Origin: a virus
Strand: one strand, 5' to 3'
IMG/VR virus record: IMGVR_UViG_3300008117_008504
Location: 1 to 48,497 of that record
DNA length: 48,497 bases
The position numbers and the translations under genes were made by a program. The notes below the pieces were generated by a model, which worked only from the letters and a program-made list of their open reading frames with translations, did not search any database and was not told where the DNA came from. Positions 8,601 through 15,974 of the stretch are shown piece after piece; positions within the stretch are counted from its first letter, which is position 1, and each line of letters opens with the position of its first letter.

Positions 8601-11248
8601 AAAGGTGAATTACCTAACGGAGTTAAATCTATACTACCATTATTACCACCATTACAACTAACATTAACACTTGTTGTTGATAATATAGAAGGAAATCTAA
8701 CAGTCCAAGAAGTTAATACATCATAAGCATTGTTAGAACATCCAATACCTGTAGAACAATCACCTCTGCGACCTCTTATTTGAACTACACTTCCGGCGGT
8801 TAGTGATGTTGTAGATATTAAAGTTCCTGGAGTATAACTTTGCCAAGATGTACCATTAATAGTGTATTGAAATATATCTGAACAGTTTATACCATTACTA
8901 CCCGAATTGAATGTCGCTGATACATCACTACCAACACAAACATTGTTTGAGTTGGGTGTTTTAGTATTTAAAGTTGGATTAATTGGGTCAGGAATTACAT
9001 TAACGGTATGAACGGGTGAGGTTCCTACACACCCTTTAGAATCTGTAACTACTACTCTATAATCTCTTGTTGATGTAGGTGTTGCGTTTATTGTTGTGGT
9101 TGTAACACTGTTTTGCCAAGTAGAGTTAAAAAATTGCCATTGATAAAAATAAGTTGGAAATCCCGATGTTACAGTTGAAGTTATATTATTAGTTCCCGAA
9201 CCTCCAGCACATATCTGACTTGTGTAAGTGTTTAAGGTGACAGATGGGTTTGTTGCGGTAGTTAACGACACAGTATTTGAATTAACAGATTGATTACAAG
9301 TATTTGTAATACTAACATAATAATTTCCTAATGTTGATGTAGAATAAGTCGATGAGTTAGCCCCTGATATTGGATTGTTATTTAAAAACCATTGATAAGT
9401 AAAAGGTTGTCTAACTCCTGATGCGGTAACTGAAAAAGTTACTTGTGATGTACAAGTTGTTTCATTAATAGGTTGTGTAGTTATTGTTGGCGGTGAAGAA
9501 GTGTAATTAACTGATAATTGAAATGTTCCTCTTGCATTACTATAACCTGTAACCATCACATAATATTCTGTTAAATCTGTTGTTGCAAATGTAACTTCAG
9601 AACGAGTACTACAAAAATCATCACTATAGGTTAAACAAGTAAGTGCTCCACAAGTTCCTGTATATACAAATAATTTAGTATCAAAAGAAGTTCCTGTACA
9701 TAAACTTAATGTTACATTTTGTCCGTTACCAATAACCTTATACCAAACCCCTGGTGCAGTCCAAGTCTCAGAGCCACCGTTATAACAACTTGGTGAATCA
9801 CCTGTTTGAGTCGCATTTTGAGTACTACCATTGAAAGTTGTATTACAAGAGGTGATAATCGCTCCTGAACATTCATCATTTGAAGGTGGTGGAATTGTAC
9901 ACTGAACACTTCTTGTTCTTATTGTTACTGATTCTCCACATGAGTTATTTGTATGAGTATAAAATCTCACAGTTTCGTTTGAACTTGGTGTATAAACAAC
10001 TGGTGTTGTCCCGTAAACTAAAACTGTTGTTCCTCCATTATTACTAATAGTTATAAAATCTGTTAACACCGAACTTCTAAATGTATATTGAATTCCTCCT
10101 GTTAAACTAACCACTGAGTATTCACCCGCGTAACCACCTGTTGTAATATTTTCTTGAGTTCCTGAACAAGTTGGTGTGTATGTTGATGTCGGCCATTGAC
10201 CATTTGAAGCGGTTAGACATCCAGGACCTGAAGTTGTAAATGTCCATACCGAACATCCTATAGCATTACCTGCAGAATTCTTTGGGATTATTTGCCAATA
10301 ATATTGTGTGTTATAACTTAATGTTGATGGAGTATATGTTGTTCCAACTTGGTTAACAACAAAAGGTGGAGACGAATTTGACCCAAAATAAACATCATAA
10401 CTTGTTGCACCAGATACCGCTCCCCAAGTTAAAGTAGGTCCTATAAATACACCCGTTTGATTATTTGTTGGCGATGTTAAAGTTGCACAAATAGGAACCG
10501 CTTGATAAGTTAATATAACTCTACCCGCAGCACCTCCACCACCAGCTCTACCTGTTGTATTATTTTTATACGCACCGCCACCTCCACCACCTGGAGATAC
10601 ACCTGACGAACCTGCTCCACCTGAAGAGTGACCACTACCACCATTACCTCCACCAGCAGGTGCGGTAGCTCCCGCAGTTCCCGTTGCATCAACACCGGCT
10701 AAAGTAGTTCCTGCTGATGAGCCCCCTCCTCCCGAAGTTACCCCACCAACTCTACCACTACCACCCCTACTTGATGTTCCTATACACCCTGTTGTAGAAC
10801 CAACTCCAGCAGTAGTTCCAACTGCACTTTGTCCGCCCTTAGCGACAACACCGTTAGTTGATACTGTAGGGGCAATGTTTGACAATTTACTAACCCAAGT
10901 ATCATTACCGTTAGATGCGTTACCTTGAACTCCAGCTCTTGCTGCTCCAACACTATAATAAATTGTTTGACCAGGTGTTACAGATATTGTTGTTGTTGAA
11001 CGAGAACCTCCCGCTCCGCCCGCAAATCCCCCTGTTCCTGATGTTGATTGTCCGGCACCAGCTCCACCACCACCCCAAGCATCAATTTTAATTGAGTATA
11101 CGTTAGCAGGGACAGTCCAAGTTCCTGATGATGTTCCAACATTTGCTCCTGAGGCGGGCATTGTTTGAGAAAAATTTTTAAGATTACATAAAATAAAAAT
11201 AGATAAGAATAGGGTCTTAAAAAATGATGATAAAGTAAGAGGTTTCAT
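5681..11248 (-). CDS. Giant T9SS-secreted adhesin-like protein with SprB repeats
   Basis: 1855 aa. Order from the N-terminus: a Sec signal peptide (hydrophobic about 10-24, cleavage near residue 28); a Gly-rich domain (about 45-250) with GGGGAGAG-type runs; an FN3-like domain (about 252-345); two Cys-rich beta domains (about 345-585; the second begins NDECSGA); Ig-like domains; four SprB-type repeats (each with C...G...G..P..Y.W..G.TT..I..L..G.Y.VTVTD..GC); seven PKD-like modules (WTVP...SGQGTNSI...CG); and a C-terminal type A T9SS sorting domain (FIVFPNPGNGLLQI...LGKVYL...LNTGFYQITI). T9SS exports such proteins to the cell surface in gliding Bacteroidota. Finding one on a phage is odd: it may alter the infected cell surface, act as an adhesin, or be recently acquired host DNA. 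It is alone on its strand. Confidence 0.9.
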   Translation of the reverse strand: MKPLTLSSFFKTLFLSIFILCNLKNFSQTMPASGANVGTSSGTWTVPANVYSIKIDAWGGGGAGAGQSTSGTGGFAGGAGGSRSTTTISVTPGQTIYYSVGAARAGVQGNASNGNDTWVSKLSNIAPTVSTNGVVAKGGQSAVGTTAGVGSTTGCIGTSSRGGSGRVGGVTSGGGGSSAGTTLAGVDATGTAGATAPAGGGNGGSGHSSGGAGSSGVSPGGGGGGAYKNNTTGRAGGGGAAGRVILTYQAVPICATLTSPTNNQTGVFIGPTLTWGAVSGATSYDVYFGSNSSPPFVVNQVGTTYTPSTLSYNTQYYWQIIPKNSAGNAIGCSVWTFTTSGPGCLTASNGQWPTSTYTPTCSGTQENITTGGYAGEYSVVSLTGGIQYTFRSSVLTDFITISNNGGTTVLVYGTTPVVYTPSSNETVRFYTHTNNSCGESVTIRTRSVQCTIPPPSNDECSGAIITSCNTTFNGSTQNATQTGDSPSCYNGGSETWTAPGVWYKVIGNGQNVTLSLCTGTSFDTKLFVYTGTCGALTCLTYSDDFCSTRSEVTFATTDLTEYYVMVTGYSNARGTFQLSVNYTSSPPTITTQPINETTCTSQVTFSVTASGVRQPFTYQWFLNNNPISGANSSTYSTSTLGNYYVSITNTCNQSVNSNTVSLTTATNPSVTLNTYTSQICAGGSGTNNITSTVTSGFPTYFYQWQFFNSTWQNSVTTTTINATPTSTRDYRVVVTDSKGCVGTSPVHTVNVIPDPINPTLNTKTPNSNNVCVGSDVSATFNSGSNGINCSDIFQYTINGTSWQSYTPGTLISTTSLTAGSVVQIRGRRGDCSTGIGCSNNAYDVLTSWTVRFPSILSTTSVNVSCNGGNNGSIDLTPLGNSPFNFNWSNGGTTEDISNLTSGDYSVTVTDFYGCTSTTSITITQPTLLASTSTSFNPSCFGQPGGSINLTPSGGTSPYTYLWSNGQTTEDIFSLVANTYSVTVTDSKGCQTTRTVTITQPTQLTTIVTTTNVNCYGGNNGSASVTASGGTLPYLYMWNTGNTQSSISNLTSGNYQITVTDNKGCTKITYINISQPSEISISLDITTYPNCGSNNGVVSSSVIGGTPPFTYSWSNGQTTQNLTGVASGNYTLTVTDSKGCQSVSPMTLGCTSAIINVGQIEGPTSICGLSSGSYTIDYSNASPESITWILPNGITSTNGLSNPTINVNFSSGFVQDSIEVDVVSNGITYHRSIWVTKLPNKPIVSGSFCGEPTGSIKSYIVTNSQPNMTYNWVVPYGVNIYSGQGNDTVQFKVSIMLVSGSGGSVTATNSCGSSTTQFTIDRLVVRPTSILGPTTVCADGNTIYTYRVDSVPTSFMYIWNVPNGVSIIGSSSNDTLKVKFSTNFTSGQFSVMSVNKCGSSPMTYGTVSNNNLYANIGTITGPGDLCPYLGQSVTYSVTNQSGTFTWTVPTNMTIQSGQGTNSINVLVSNSFSSGTISVNLNNGCGGSISSNRTLSTTTSTISASAISGVRSVCSLVGTNTPATFSVSPISGVNYLWTVPANSTIISGQGTNSINVTFQNGFTGGNIQVVITGGCGNPITRIRTVDLGLPSVSISGVNCVDNGFTNTYSVSTTGALSFNWTVPGNAQIVRGQGTNSIDVFFPSNFESTSCINNSCDSIRLATQFACGSVLSKKKVGLLTVRPTVTGTSSVCFPDTIRLVASTSPRITSYIWNNSNGTQFIGSTTGNSVMAKTSSSFMGGTFSVMGVNTCGSSPMAYFGVTKVCNTSKTVGFGEIDNKDFEFIVFPNPGNGLLQIRIFHNESEKFNLVVSDILGKVYLTKNINSEDEVDLRFLNTGFYQITIYDENKKYLTTLFSKID

Positions 11249-11260
11249 CTTCTTGTTTTT

Positions 11261-11280
11261 TTGATACCTCCTAAGAGGTG
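11261..11280 (-). promoter_or_regulatory. Hairpin covering a purine-rich ribosome-binding-like site
   Basis: Inverted repeat ACCTC (11266-11270) and GAGGT (11275-11279) with a 4-nt loop, lying 17 nt upstream of the giant adhesin gene's start on the minus strand. The 3' arm read on that strand, TAGGAGGT, is a near-perfect Shine-Dalgarno sequence, unusual in this genome where most starts have none. The spacing to the ATG is too long for classical use, so the hairpin may be a translational switch or a protein site. The function is inferred. Confidence 0.4.
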
Positions 11281-11387
11281 GTTATTAATAACACGTCATA
11301 TATTTATAAATATAAAGAAATTATACAATTTTGAAAAAACTATTGTTGTTTAATTAAAGTTTAAATCTTATATTTTTAATAAAAAAA

Positions 11388-11537
11388 ATGAAAGAAATTA
11401 CAATACTAAAAAAAGTCGAGAACTACTACGTTGTTCAATCTCTTGATGGAGAAACTCATGTTATTGATGAAGAAACTTTAAAAAAGTTAATATCTTATGG
11501 TAAAGTTTTTAACCATGAAGATTATATTTATGATTAA
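11388..11537 (+). CDS. Unknown 49-aa protein
   Basis: Encodes MKEITILKKVENYYVVQS, a short beta-hairpin-like protein with an acidic C-terminus. Its TAA overlaps the next gene's ATG (TAATG), implying an operon with the HEWVH protein. No recognised family. The upstream stretch 11281-11387 is AT-rich and has no clear TAnnTTTG promoter on either strand. Confidence 0.6.
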   Translation: MKEITILKKVENYYVVQSLDGETHVIDEETLKKLISYGKVFNHEDYIYD

Positions 11538-11926
11538 TGAAAGTAACGGTAAAACATATAAAATCAAAAATAGATAAACGGAATTATAATATAATAGATA
11601 AGTTTATTCATTTTTTACAAGAACAATATTCATTAAATAATGATGTTGTTATTAATTTTGTTGGGGAAAGAATTGGTAAAATGACCACCGGGTCAAGAAG
11701 AAAAGACAGTAATATTTTTGTATTAACTAAAAAAAGAATTATTAGAGATATATTAAGAACATTGGCTCATGAATGGGTTCACGAATATCAAATGAATGTA
11801 TTAAATAGAGAAAGAGGTCCTGATATTGGTGGTGAAAATGAAGACATGGCGAACGCCGAGGCGGGTGCATTGATGAAAAAATTTGAAAAAAGAAATCCTG
11901 ATATTGAAGAAAAGATGTATGAATAA
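11537..11926 (+). CDS. Small zinc metallopeptidase-like protein (HEWVH)
   Basis: 129 aa. HExxH motif at residues 78-82 in TLAHEWVHEYQ, with a downstream acidic helix (ENEDMANAEAGAL) that could provide the third zinc ligand, as in SprT-like or gluzincin-type minimal peptidases. The N-terminal half is basic. Coupled to the 49-aa ORF upstream. Ends 24 nt before the convergent prolyl isomerase gene. Substrate unknown. Confidence 0.75.
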   Translation: MKVTVKHIKSKIDKRNYNIIDKFIHFLQEQYSLNNDVVINFVGERIGKMTTGSRRKDSNIFVLTKKRIIRDILRTLAHEWVHEYQMNVLNRERGPDIGGENEDMANAEAGALMKKFEKRNPDIEEKMYE

Positions 11927-11950
11927 CATACATCTTTCTTTATTTCTTTC

Positions 11951-12376
11951 TTAGTCAACAGATACTATTTCTAAATCAAATATTAGTTTTTTACCAGCCA
12001 ATGGATGATTTGCATCAACAACAACACTATCTTCTTTTATTTCAGTCACTCTAACTACAATAGGTCCTTGAGGACCGTGTCCTTCTAAACTGTCACCAAT
12101 ACTACAATTTTCAGGAACTTGGTCTTTAGGAATTTCAGCCGTCATATCTGAAATATGGTGACCATAAGCGTCCCCTGGTTCAATCTCAATAGTTTTTTTT
12201 TCTCCTTCGGACATTTCTAAAAGACCGTTTTCAAATCCTTTAATTAATTGACCTTCACCTAAAACGGCGACCAAAGGTTCTCTACCAGGATTTAAAGATG
12301 AATCAAAAATAGTTCCATCTTCTAGTTTTCCTGTGTAATTTACTTTAACAGTACTTTTGTTTGTTACTTTTTTCAT
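11951..12376 (-). CDS. slyD-like: FKBP-type prolyl isomerase, SlyD-like
   Basis: 141 aa. FKBP half (VKVNYTGKLEDGTIFDSS, GEGQLIKGFENGLLEMSEGEKK) followed by an IF-type insert (about 70-120, with GDAYGHHISDMTAEIP and GPQGPIVVRVTEI) and a closing DANHPLAGKKLIFDLEIVSV strand, the SlyD arrangement. The host SlyD's His-rich metal-binding tail is absent. It catalyses cis-trans proline isomerisation and acts as a folding helper. Together with the phage DnaK at 19067 it suggests that folding of phage proteins is supported by phage-encoded factors. Confidence 0.92.
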   Translation of the reverse strand: MKKVTNKSTVKVNYTGKLEDGTIFDSSLNPGREPLVAVLGEGQLIKGFENGLLEMSEGEKKTIEIEPGDAYGHHISDMTAEIPKDQVPENCSIGDSLEGHGPQGPIVVRVTEIKEDSVVVDANHPLAGKKLIFDLEIVSVD

Positions 12377-12446
12377 AATATTAATTTTTATAATTATAAG
12401 TAATAAAATTTAACAATCAAATAATTTTTTATTAAAAATAATTTAA

Positions 12447-12454
12447 TAACTTTG
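12447..12454 (+). promoter_or_regulatory. Candidate TAnnTTTG promoter element
   Basis: TAACTTTG, 36 nt upstream of the ATG at 12491. No TTTG is found 20 nt upstream, so it is weaker than the cassette promoters elsewhere in the window. Confidence 0.4.
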
Positions 12455-12490
12455 TGGTATAATATTTATAATAACCCAATCTTAATAATC

Positions 12491-12676
12491 ATGTCAAACG
12501 AAGAAATTTTAGAAGAAATCTATGGAATGGCTCATAAATTTGGAGTATTTAATGAGTTTATAACTGAAGTAAATAGGTTGTTGAAAACAACAAAAGAAAC
12601 AATTTATGAAATTGCAAATAAAGTTTATTATGAATTTATAAAAAAAGGTTTAATTATTGAGGTTTGTCCTGTATAA
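12491..12676 (+). CDS. Unknown 61-aa helical protein
   Basis: I chose the ATG at 12491 (MSNEEILEEIYG) because a promoter-like TAACTTTG lies at 12447-12454 and an in-frame upstream ATG (12452) would fall inside that element. Predominantly helical and acidic at the start. Its 3' end overlaps the convergent gene by 23 nt. Confidence 0.6.
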   Translation: MSNEEILEEIYGMAHKFGVFNEFITEVNRLLKTTKETIYEIANKVYYEFIKKGLIIEVCPV

Positions 12677-12941
12677 TATCCAATCTAGTTAATAGTAGTG
12701 GCTTATAATCTTTAAGACCTGTGTATATCCAAGATTCTTCAATTATATAATTGATACCGTCTAATTGTGTTTCTTGGAATAGAGATAAATCAGCAACATA
12801 TAATACACAATCTATTATATAGTTTTTTTTATTGGTTGAGTAAGTTACGTGATTAATCTTAACTTGAGTTCCTTCTCCGTATAATAATTCAAGTTCTTTT
12901 TTATAAAGTTTATCAATTATAAGGGATAACGGTTTTTTCAT
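12654..12941 (-). CDS. Unknown 95-aa phage protein
   Basis: Small soluble protein starting MKKPLSLIIDKLYKKEL, with a beta-rich middle (KKNYIIDCVLYVADLSLF) and YIIEESWIYTGLKDY near the end. The normal amino-acid composition supports coding. It overlaps the forward ORF tail to tail. No function recognised. Confidence 0.6.
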   Translation of the reverse strand: MKKPLSLIIDKLYKKELELLYGEGTQVKINHVTYSTNKKNYIIDCVLYVADLSLFQETQLDGINYIIEESWIYTGLKDYKPLLLTRLDIIQDKPQ

Positions 12942-12994
12942 TTTTATAAATATATGGTAAAAAAATTTAAATATAAATTGTAATATTTATTGGT

Positions 12995-13345
12995 ATGAGA
13001 TTAATAATCACTGAACAAGATAAAGAAAAAATACTTGATAAGTATAAGGATAATACTGATAATGAACTTTTTAATAAATTAAAAAGAAGATATAGAATAA
13101 TTCCTAAACAAACTATAGAAACACCTTTCGGACCTCATGAAGTTGATACCTCAATAGTATATGAAGATGGTGATAGAGTTGCGGAAATAAAAAATAGAAA
13201 ATCTGAACTAATTAATAAAATTTATAATGAAGTTGTAGATGACTTATATTATGGTGAAAATTTAGACCGAGATAAAATAGGGATTATACGAAGAACTATT
13301 AAAAGATATTTAGACCAAGCACCTTTTATCGAACCAATTAAATAA
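12995..13345 (+). CDS. Small protein with capsid-targeting-like leader
   Basis: 116 aa. Starts MRLIITEQDKEKILDKY, matching the leader pattern I-T-E-[SQ]-x-K-x-x-I-L shared by several proteins in this window; ITE-Q is a possible prohead protease site. The remainder is helical and basic (FNKLKRRYRI, IIRRTIKRYL) with a short conserved-looking TPFGPHEVDTS. Delivery inside the virion is an inference from the leader. Confidence 0.65.
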   Translation: MRLIITEQDKEKILDKYKDNTDNELFNKLKRRYRIIPKQTIETPFGPHEVDTSIVYEDGDRVAEIKNRKSELINKIYNEVVDDLYYGENLDRDKIGIIRRTIKRYLDQAPFIEPIK

Positions 13346-13391
13346 TATTGACTTAATAAAATTATTTTTATATAATTTTTTAAAAAACAAT

Positions 13392-13625
13392 ATGATACTA
13401 ACAATTATTTTAGCAATTTTAACTATTTCAATCATTACCGCATTGATTATGATGTATTTGTGGTGGAAAAAATATGGGAAAGAATTATTTAAAATGATTC
13501 TCAATCAAAACGATATAAATTTAGGAAATCCTTTTGGAGACACTAAAAATATGTTTAAAGAGTTAAATAAAACAATGGGAATAATTAACGAAATTAGTAA
13601 TAAAAATCACAAAAATGGAAAATGA
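13392..13625 (+). CDS. Small single-pass membrane protein
   Basis: 77 aa. One long hydrophobic helix at residues 2-24 (ILTIILAILTISIITALIMM) followed by WWKKYGKELF and a polar C-terminus. Overlaps the next gene by 11 nt. Holin, anchor or superinfection roles are possible but unsupported. Confidence 0.65.
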   Translation: MILTIILAILTISIITALIMMYLWWKKYGKELFKMILNQNDINLGNPFGDTKNMFKELNKTMGIINEISNKNHKNGK

Positions 13626-13815
13626 TTTTAGTTGGATTATTAGAATTTTAGCCTCATCCAAAAATTTACAACACATTAAAGTTTCTGAAAAACTTTTTGA
13701 AAATTTTAAGAAAAAGTGGTCAGAGTTTATTGAGGATAGTGTTAACGATATTGTCTATACAAGACAATTTAATGAAAAAAAACGTAATATACAAAAAAAA
13801 TTGGGTTTTTCATAA
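13615..13815 (+). CDS. Unknown 66-aa protein
   Basis: Starts within the end of the membrane protein gene (11-nt overlap), so probably translationally coupled. Basic and helical (FENFKKKWSEFIEDS). No recognised family. Followed by an AT-rich gap and a terminator at 13893. Confidence 0.6.
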   Translation: MENDFSWIIRILASSKNLQHIKVSEKLFENFKKKWSEFIEDSVNDIVYTRQFNEKKRNIQKKLGFS

Positions 13816-13892
13816 TAAAAACTTAAATTTTTTTAAATTTATATTATATTTATTATTACTATCACTCATCAGGGTGTCAACATATAATAATG

Positions 13893-13920
13893 GGGAAACT
13901 TTTTTTAGTTTCCCTTTTTT
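13893..13920 (+). terminator. Rho-independent terminator
   Basis: Stem GGGAAACT (13893-13900) and AGTTTCCC (13907-13914), loop TTTTTT, followed by a T run. It closes the small-gene operon ending at 13815 and lies just upstream of the next promoter. Confidence 0.85.
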
Positions 13921-13937
13921 ATTTTAAAAAAACTTTG

Positions 13938-13949
13938 TATCTTTGTCGT
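13938..13949 (+). promoter_or_regulatory. TATCTTTG promoter, leaderless configuration
   Basis: TATCTTTG at 13938-13945, then 4 nt (TCGT), then the ATG at 13950. A TTTG at the -33 position is not obvious. The geometry matches the other cassette promoters. Confidence 0.75.
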
Positions 13950-14546
13950 ATGAAAGAGGAAAAATTAAATATCTTTAAAAAAATAGGTCTTTGGTGGAAG
14001 TTTGAAGGACAATACTATCATAAGGACTTTATAAATGGAGTGAAAAACTTATGGAAATGGTTTCCAACTATTTGGAAAGATAGGGATTGGGATGATAGTT
14101 TTATATTTGATATTTTAACAAAAAAACTAAAAAATCAAGCGGATTATATCGGTAAAAAAGATAGGCATACACGAGCAAAACGAGATGCGGAAGTTATGAT
14201 GACTTGCGTTAGATTATTGGAAAAAGTAAAAACTGAAGAATACGGAATTGAGCACTTTGATTACGAAAAATCTGATTGGGATTTTGTTCCTTGTGAAGAC
14301 CATCCGGGTTACTCAACATTAGAGGTTAATAGAATCTCAGAAAACTTTGATGATTACTTCAAAAAATATCCAAGACAATATAAACGAGTTATGAATGGTG
14401 AGATTAATAGATTTAATCGTGATATTACCGAATTAACAAATGACAAACATAATATTGCTATGGAGATTGCCCACGAAAATCACGAAAGAGCTAGAAAATT
14501 GGTTTTCAAGATGTTAGAACAAAACATTGAAAAATGGTGGGATTGA
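13950..14546 (+). CDS. Unknown phage protein, 198 aa
   Basis: Start set at 13950, immediately after the TATCTTTG promoter; an upstream in-frame ATG at 13890 lies in the preceding terminator and is rejected. Trp-rich N-terminus (KKIGLWWKFEGQYYHKDF, NLWKWFPTIWKDRDW), charged helical C-terminus. Conserved-looking but without a family I can name. Monocistronic; the next gene has its own promoter. Confidence 0.7.
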   Translation: MKEEKLNIFKKIGLWWKFEGQYYHKDFINGVKNLWKWFPTIWKDRDWDDSFIFDILTKKLKNQADYIGKKDRHTRAKRDAEVMMTCVRLLEKVKTEEYGIEHFDYEKSDWDFVPCEDHPGYSTLEVNRISENFDDYFKKYPRQYKRVMNGEINRFNRDITELTNDKHNIAMEIAHENHERARKLVFKMLEQNIEKWWD

Positions 14547-14582
14547 TTTGGTGAATCGAAATAAAATTCGTATCTTTGTATT
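14547..14582 (+). promoter_or_regulatory. Bacteroidota-type promoter, leaderless
   Basis: TTTG at 14547-14550, 20-nt spacer, TATCTTTG at 14571-14578, 4 nt, ATG at 14583. The TTTG overlaps the end of the upstream gene. Confidence 0.85.
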
Positions 14583-15266
14583 ATGAAAATTACGTTAATA
14601 AGTGATACTCACACCAAACATAATGAAATTACCAATGACTTAATTGGGGGTGATTTAATTATACACGCAGGTGACCTTAGTAATATGGGTTATCTTAATG
14701 AAATTAGAGACTTTTTTAAGTGGTTTAAGAAATTACCTTATGATGAAAAAGTCTTTATTTGTGGTAATCACGATTTTGGATTTCAAGATTATCCTGTTGA
14801 GATTGAAATGATGTTAAATGAACACCCTGAAATTGATTATTTACAAGATAATATGTATGTTATCGGAGATGATTATCAAAGTGGTATTAAAATTTGGGGT
14901 AGTCCTTGGCAACCAAGATTTTATGATTGGGCGTTTAATGCTGACAGAGGTGATGATATAAAACAACATTGGGATAAAATACCAAACGATATTGATATAT
15001 TGGTAACTCACGGACCTGCCTTTGGTCATTTAGATAAAATATTAGGTCAAAGTAATTCTTTAGGTTGTGAGGAATTAACCAAAGCAATTGAGAGAATTAA
15101 ACCTAAAATTCATATCTGTGGTCATATTCATAGTGGGTATGGTTACAAGTTTGATGGAACAACTCATTATTTTAATGCGGCGGTTTTAGGTGAAAGATAC
15201 ACATATCAAAATAAACCATTTCATTTTGATTGGAATCCTGAAACAAATGAAGTAACCTTCATATAA
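14583..15266 (+). CDS. Metallophosphoesterase
   Basis: 227 aa calcineurin-like phosphoesterase with the full motif set: SDTHTKH near residue 7, HAGDLSN, GNHDFGF, THGPAFG and CGHIHSGYG. The active site therefore looks complete for two metals. Substrates of the family include phosphodiesters, nucleotides and RNA 2',3'-cyclic ends; the sequence does not decide. It has its own leaderless promoter and ends at a strong bidirectional terminator shared with the endolysin gene. A second member of the family lies at 45218. Confidence 0.9.
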   Translation: MKITLISDTHTKHNEITNDLIGGDLIIHAGDLSNMGYLNEIRDFFKWFKKLPYDEKVFICGNHDFGFQDYPVEIEMMLNEHPEIDYLQDNMYVIGDDYQSGIKIWGSPWQPRFYDWAFNADRGDDIKQHWDKIPNDIDILVTHGPAFGHLDKILGQSNSLGCEELTKAIERIKPKIHICGHIHSGYGYKFDGTTHYFNAAVLGERYTYQNKPFHFDWNPETNEVTFI

Positions 15267-15272
15267 ATAAAA

Positions 15273-15296
15273 AACCCCTCAACGAGGGGTTTTTTA
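15273..15296. terminator. Bidirectional terminator
   Basis: AACCCCTC / GAGGGGTT stem with loop AAC, flanked by A and T runs, between the convergent metallophosphoesterase and endolysin genes. It can work in both directions. Confidence 0.9.
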
Positions 15297-15899
15297 TTAA
15301 CTATTTAACGATTGATAAAAATGTTTAAAGTGTTTAATTCTGTCGGCAAGACCTAATGTACCTCCATTAACTCTTTTAGTTACCGCAGTTACGGTTGCAT
15401 CATCCGCCCCCTTATCACAAATTTCCCATAACTTATTATTGTTAAAGAAAAATGCGGCTGAAGCCAAAGGATATTTTGTTGAGACCAAATCAGGATTTAC
15501 AACACAATCTTCTCCGATAAATTTAGTAAAGTTAGTGTAGTTACTTTTTCCGGTTAACTGAATATAACCTCTACCTCTAAATTTATACCCTTCTTTAGTT
15601 GTTTCATCACCATTCCCCATTCTACTACCATAAACTCTTGACGCAATTTTTTCAGGATTTTTTGCATAAGATTCCGCCAAGTTACCGGGAAAATACTTTG
15701 GGAAGACTTTCATAAGTCCGTCCTTAGAATAGTTTAGGTTTTCATTAACGGCCTTAAAATTACCCGATTCGTGGGCACATTGAGCCAAAAAATGAGCCAA
15801 TCTTAAATTAGATGTAATGTTAAATTTTGACGCCGTATCAGGGATTTGAGATAATACATTGTCAGGTACATGACCTTTTAATTTTTCTACGTTTATCAT
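15297..15899 (-). CDS. Endolysin, GH19 chitinase-like
   Basis: 200 aa single-domain GH19-fold hydrolase, a common phage endolysin type that cuts the glycan chains of peptidoglycan. Visible: AQCAHESGNF with the proposed catalytic Glu44, YGSRMGNGDET, the family signature FRGRGYIQLTGKSNY, and VTKRVNGGTLGL near the C-terminus. No signal peptide, so it needs a holin or other route to the periplasm; a holin-like gene lies at 20950-21201. It is alone on its strand, back to back with the histidine kinase gene. Confidence 0.92.
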   Translation of the reverse strand: MINVEKLKGHVPDNVLSQIPDTASKFNITSNLRLAHFLAQCAHESGNFKAVNENLNYSKDGLMKVFPKYFPGNLAESYAKNPEKIASRVYGSRMGNGDETTKEGYKFRGRGYIQLTGKSNYTNFTKFIGEDCVVNPDLVSTKYPLASAAFFFNNNKLWEICDKGADDATVTAVTKRVNGGTLGLADRIKHFKHFYQSLNS

Positions 15900-15974
15900 A
15901 TTTTAAAAGTTTTTATTATAATAAATATGTCAAAAATGTAAATGGTTTTTTAAAAATAAAACTATTTATTAAGT

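Noticed and set aside
6693-10695. Short ORFs on the opposite strand or in other frames of the giant adhesin gene
   Set aside because: Shadows produced by repeat-rich, low-complexity coding sequence; no start signals or sensible protein composition.
10500-11100. Possible CRISPR-like or minisatellite array in the Gly-rich part of the giant gene
   Set aside because: The repetition is at protein level (Gly/Ala/Ser), without conserved direct repeats and spacers.
13890-13949. An earlier start for the 198-aa gene
   Set aside because: It would begin inside a terminator hairpin and span the TATCTTTG promoter.
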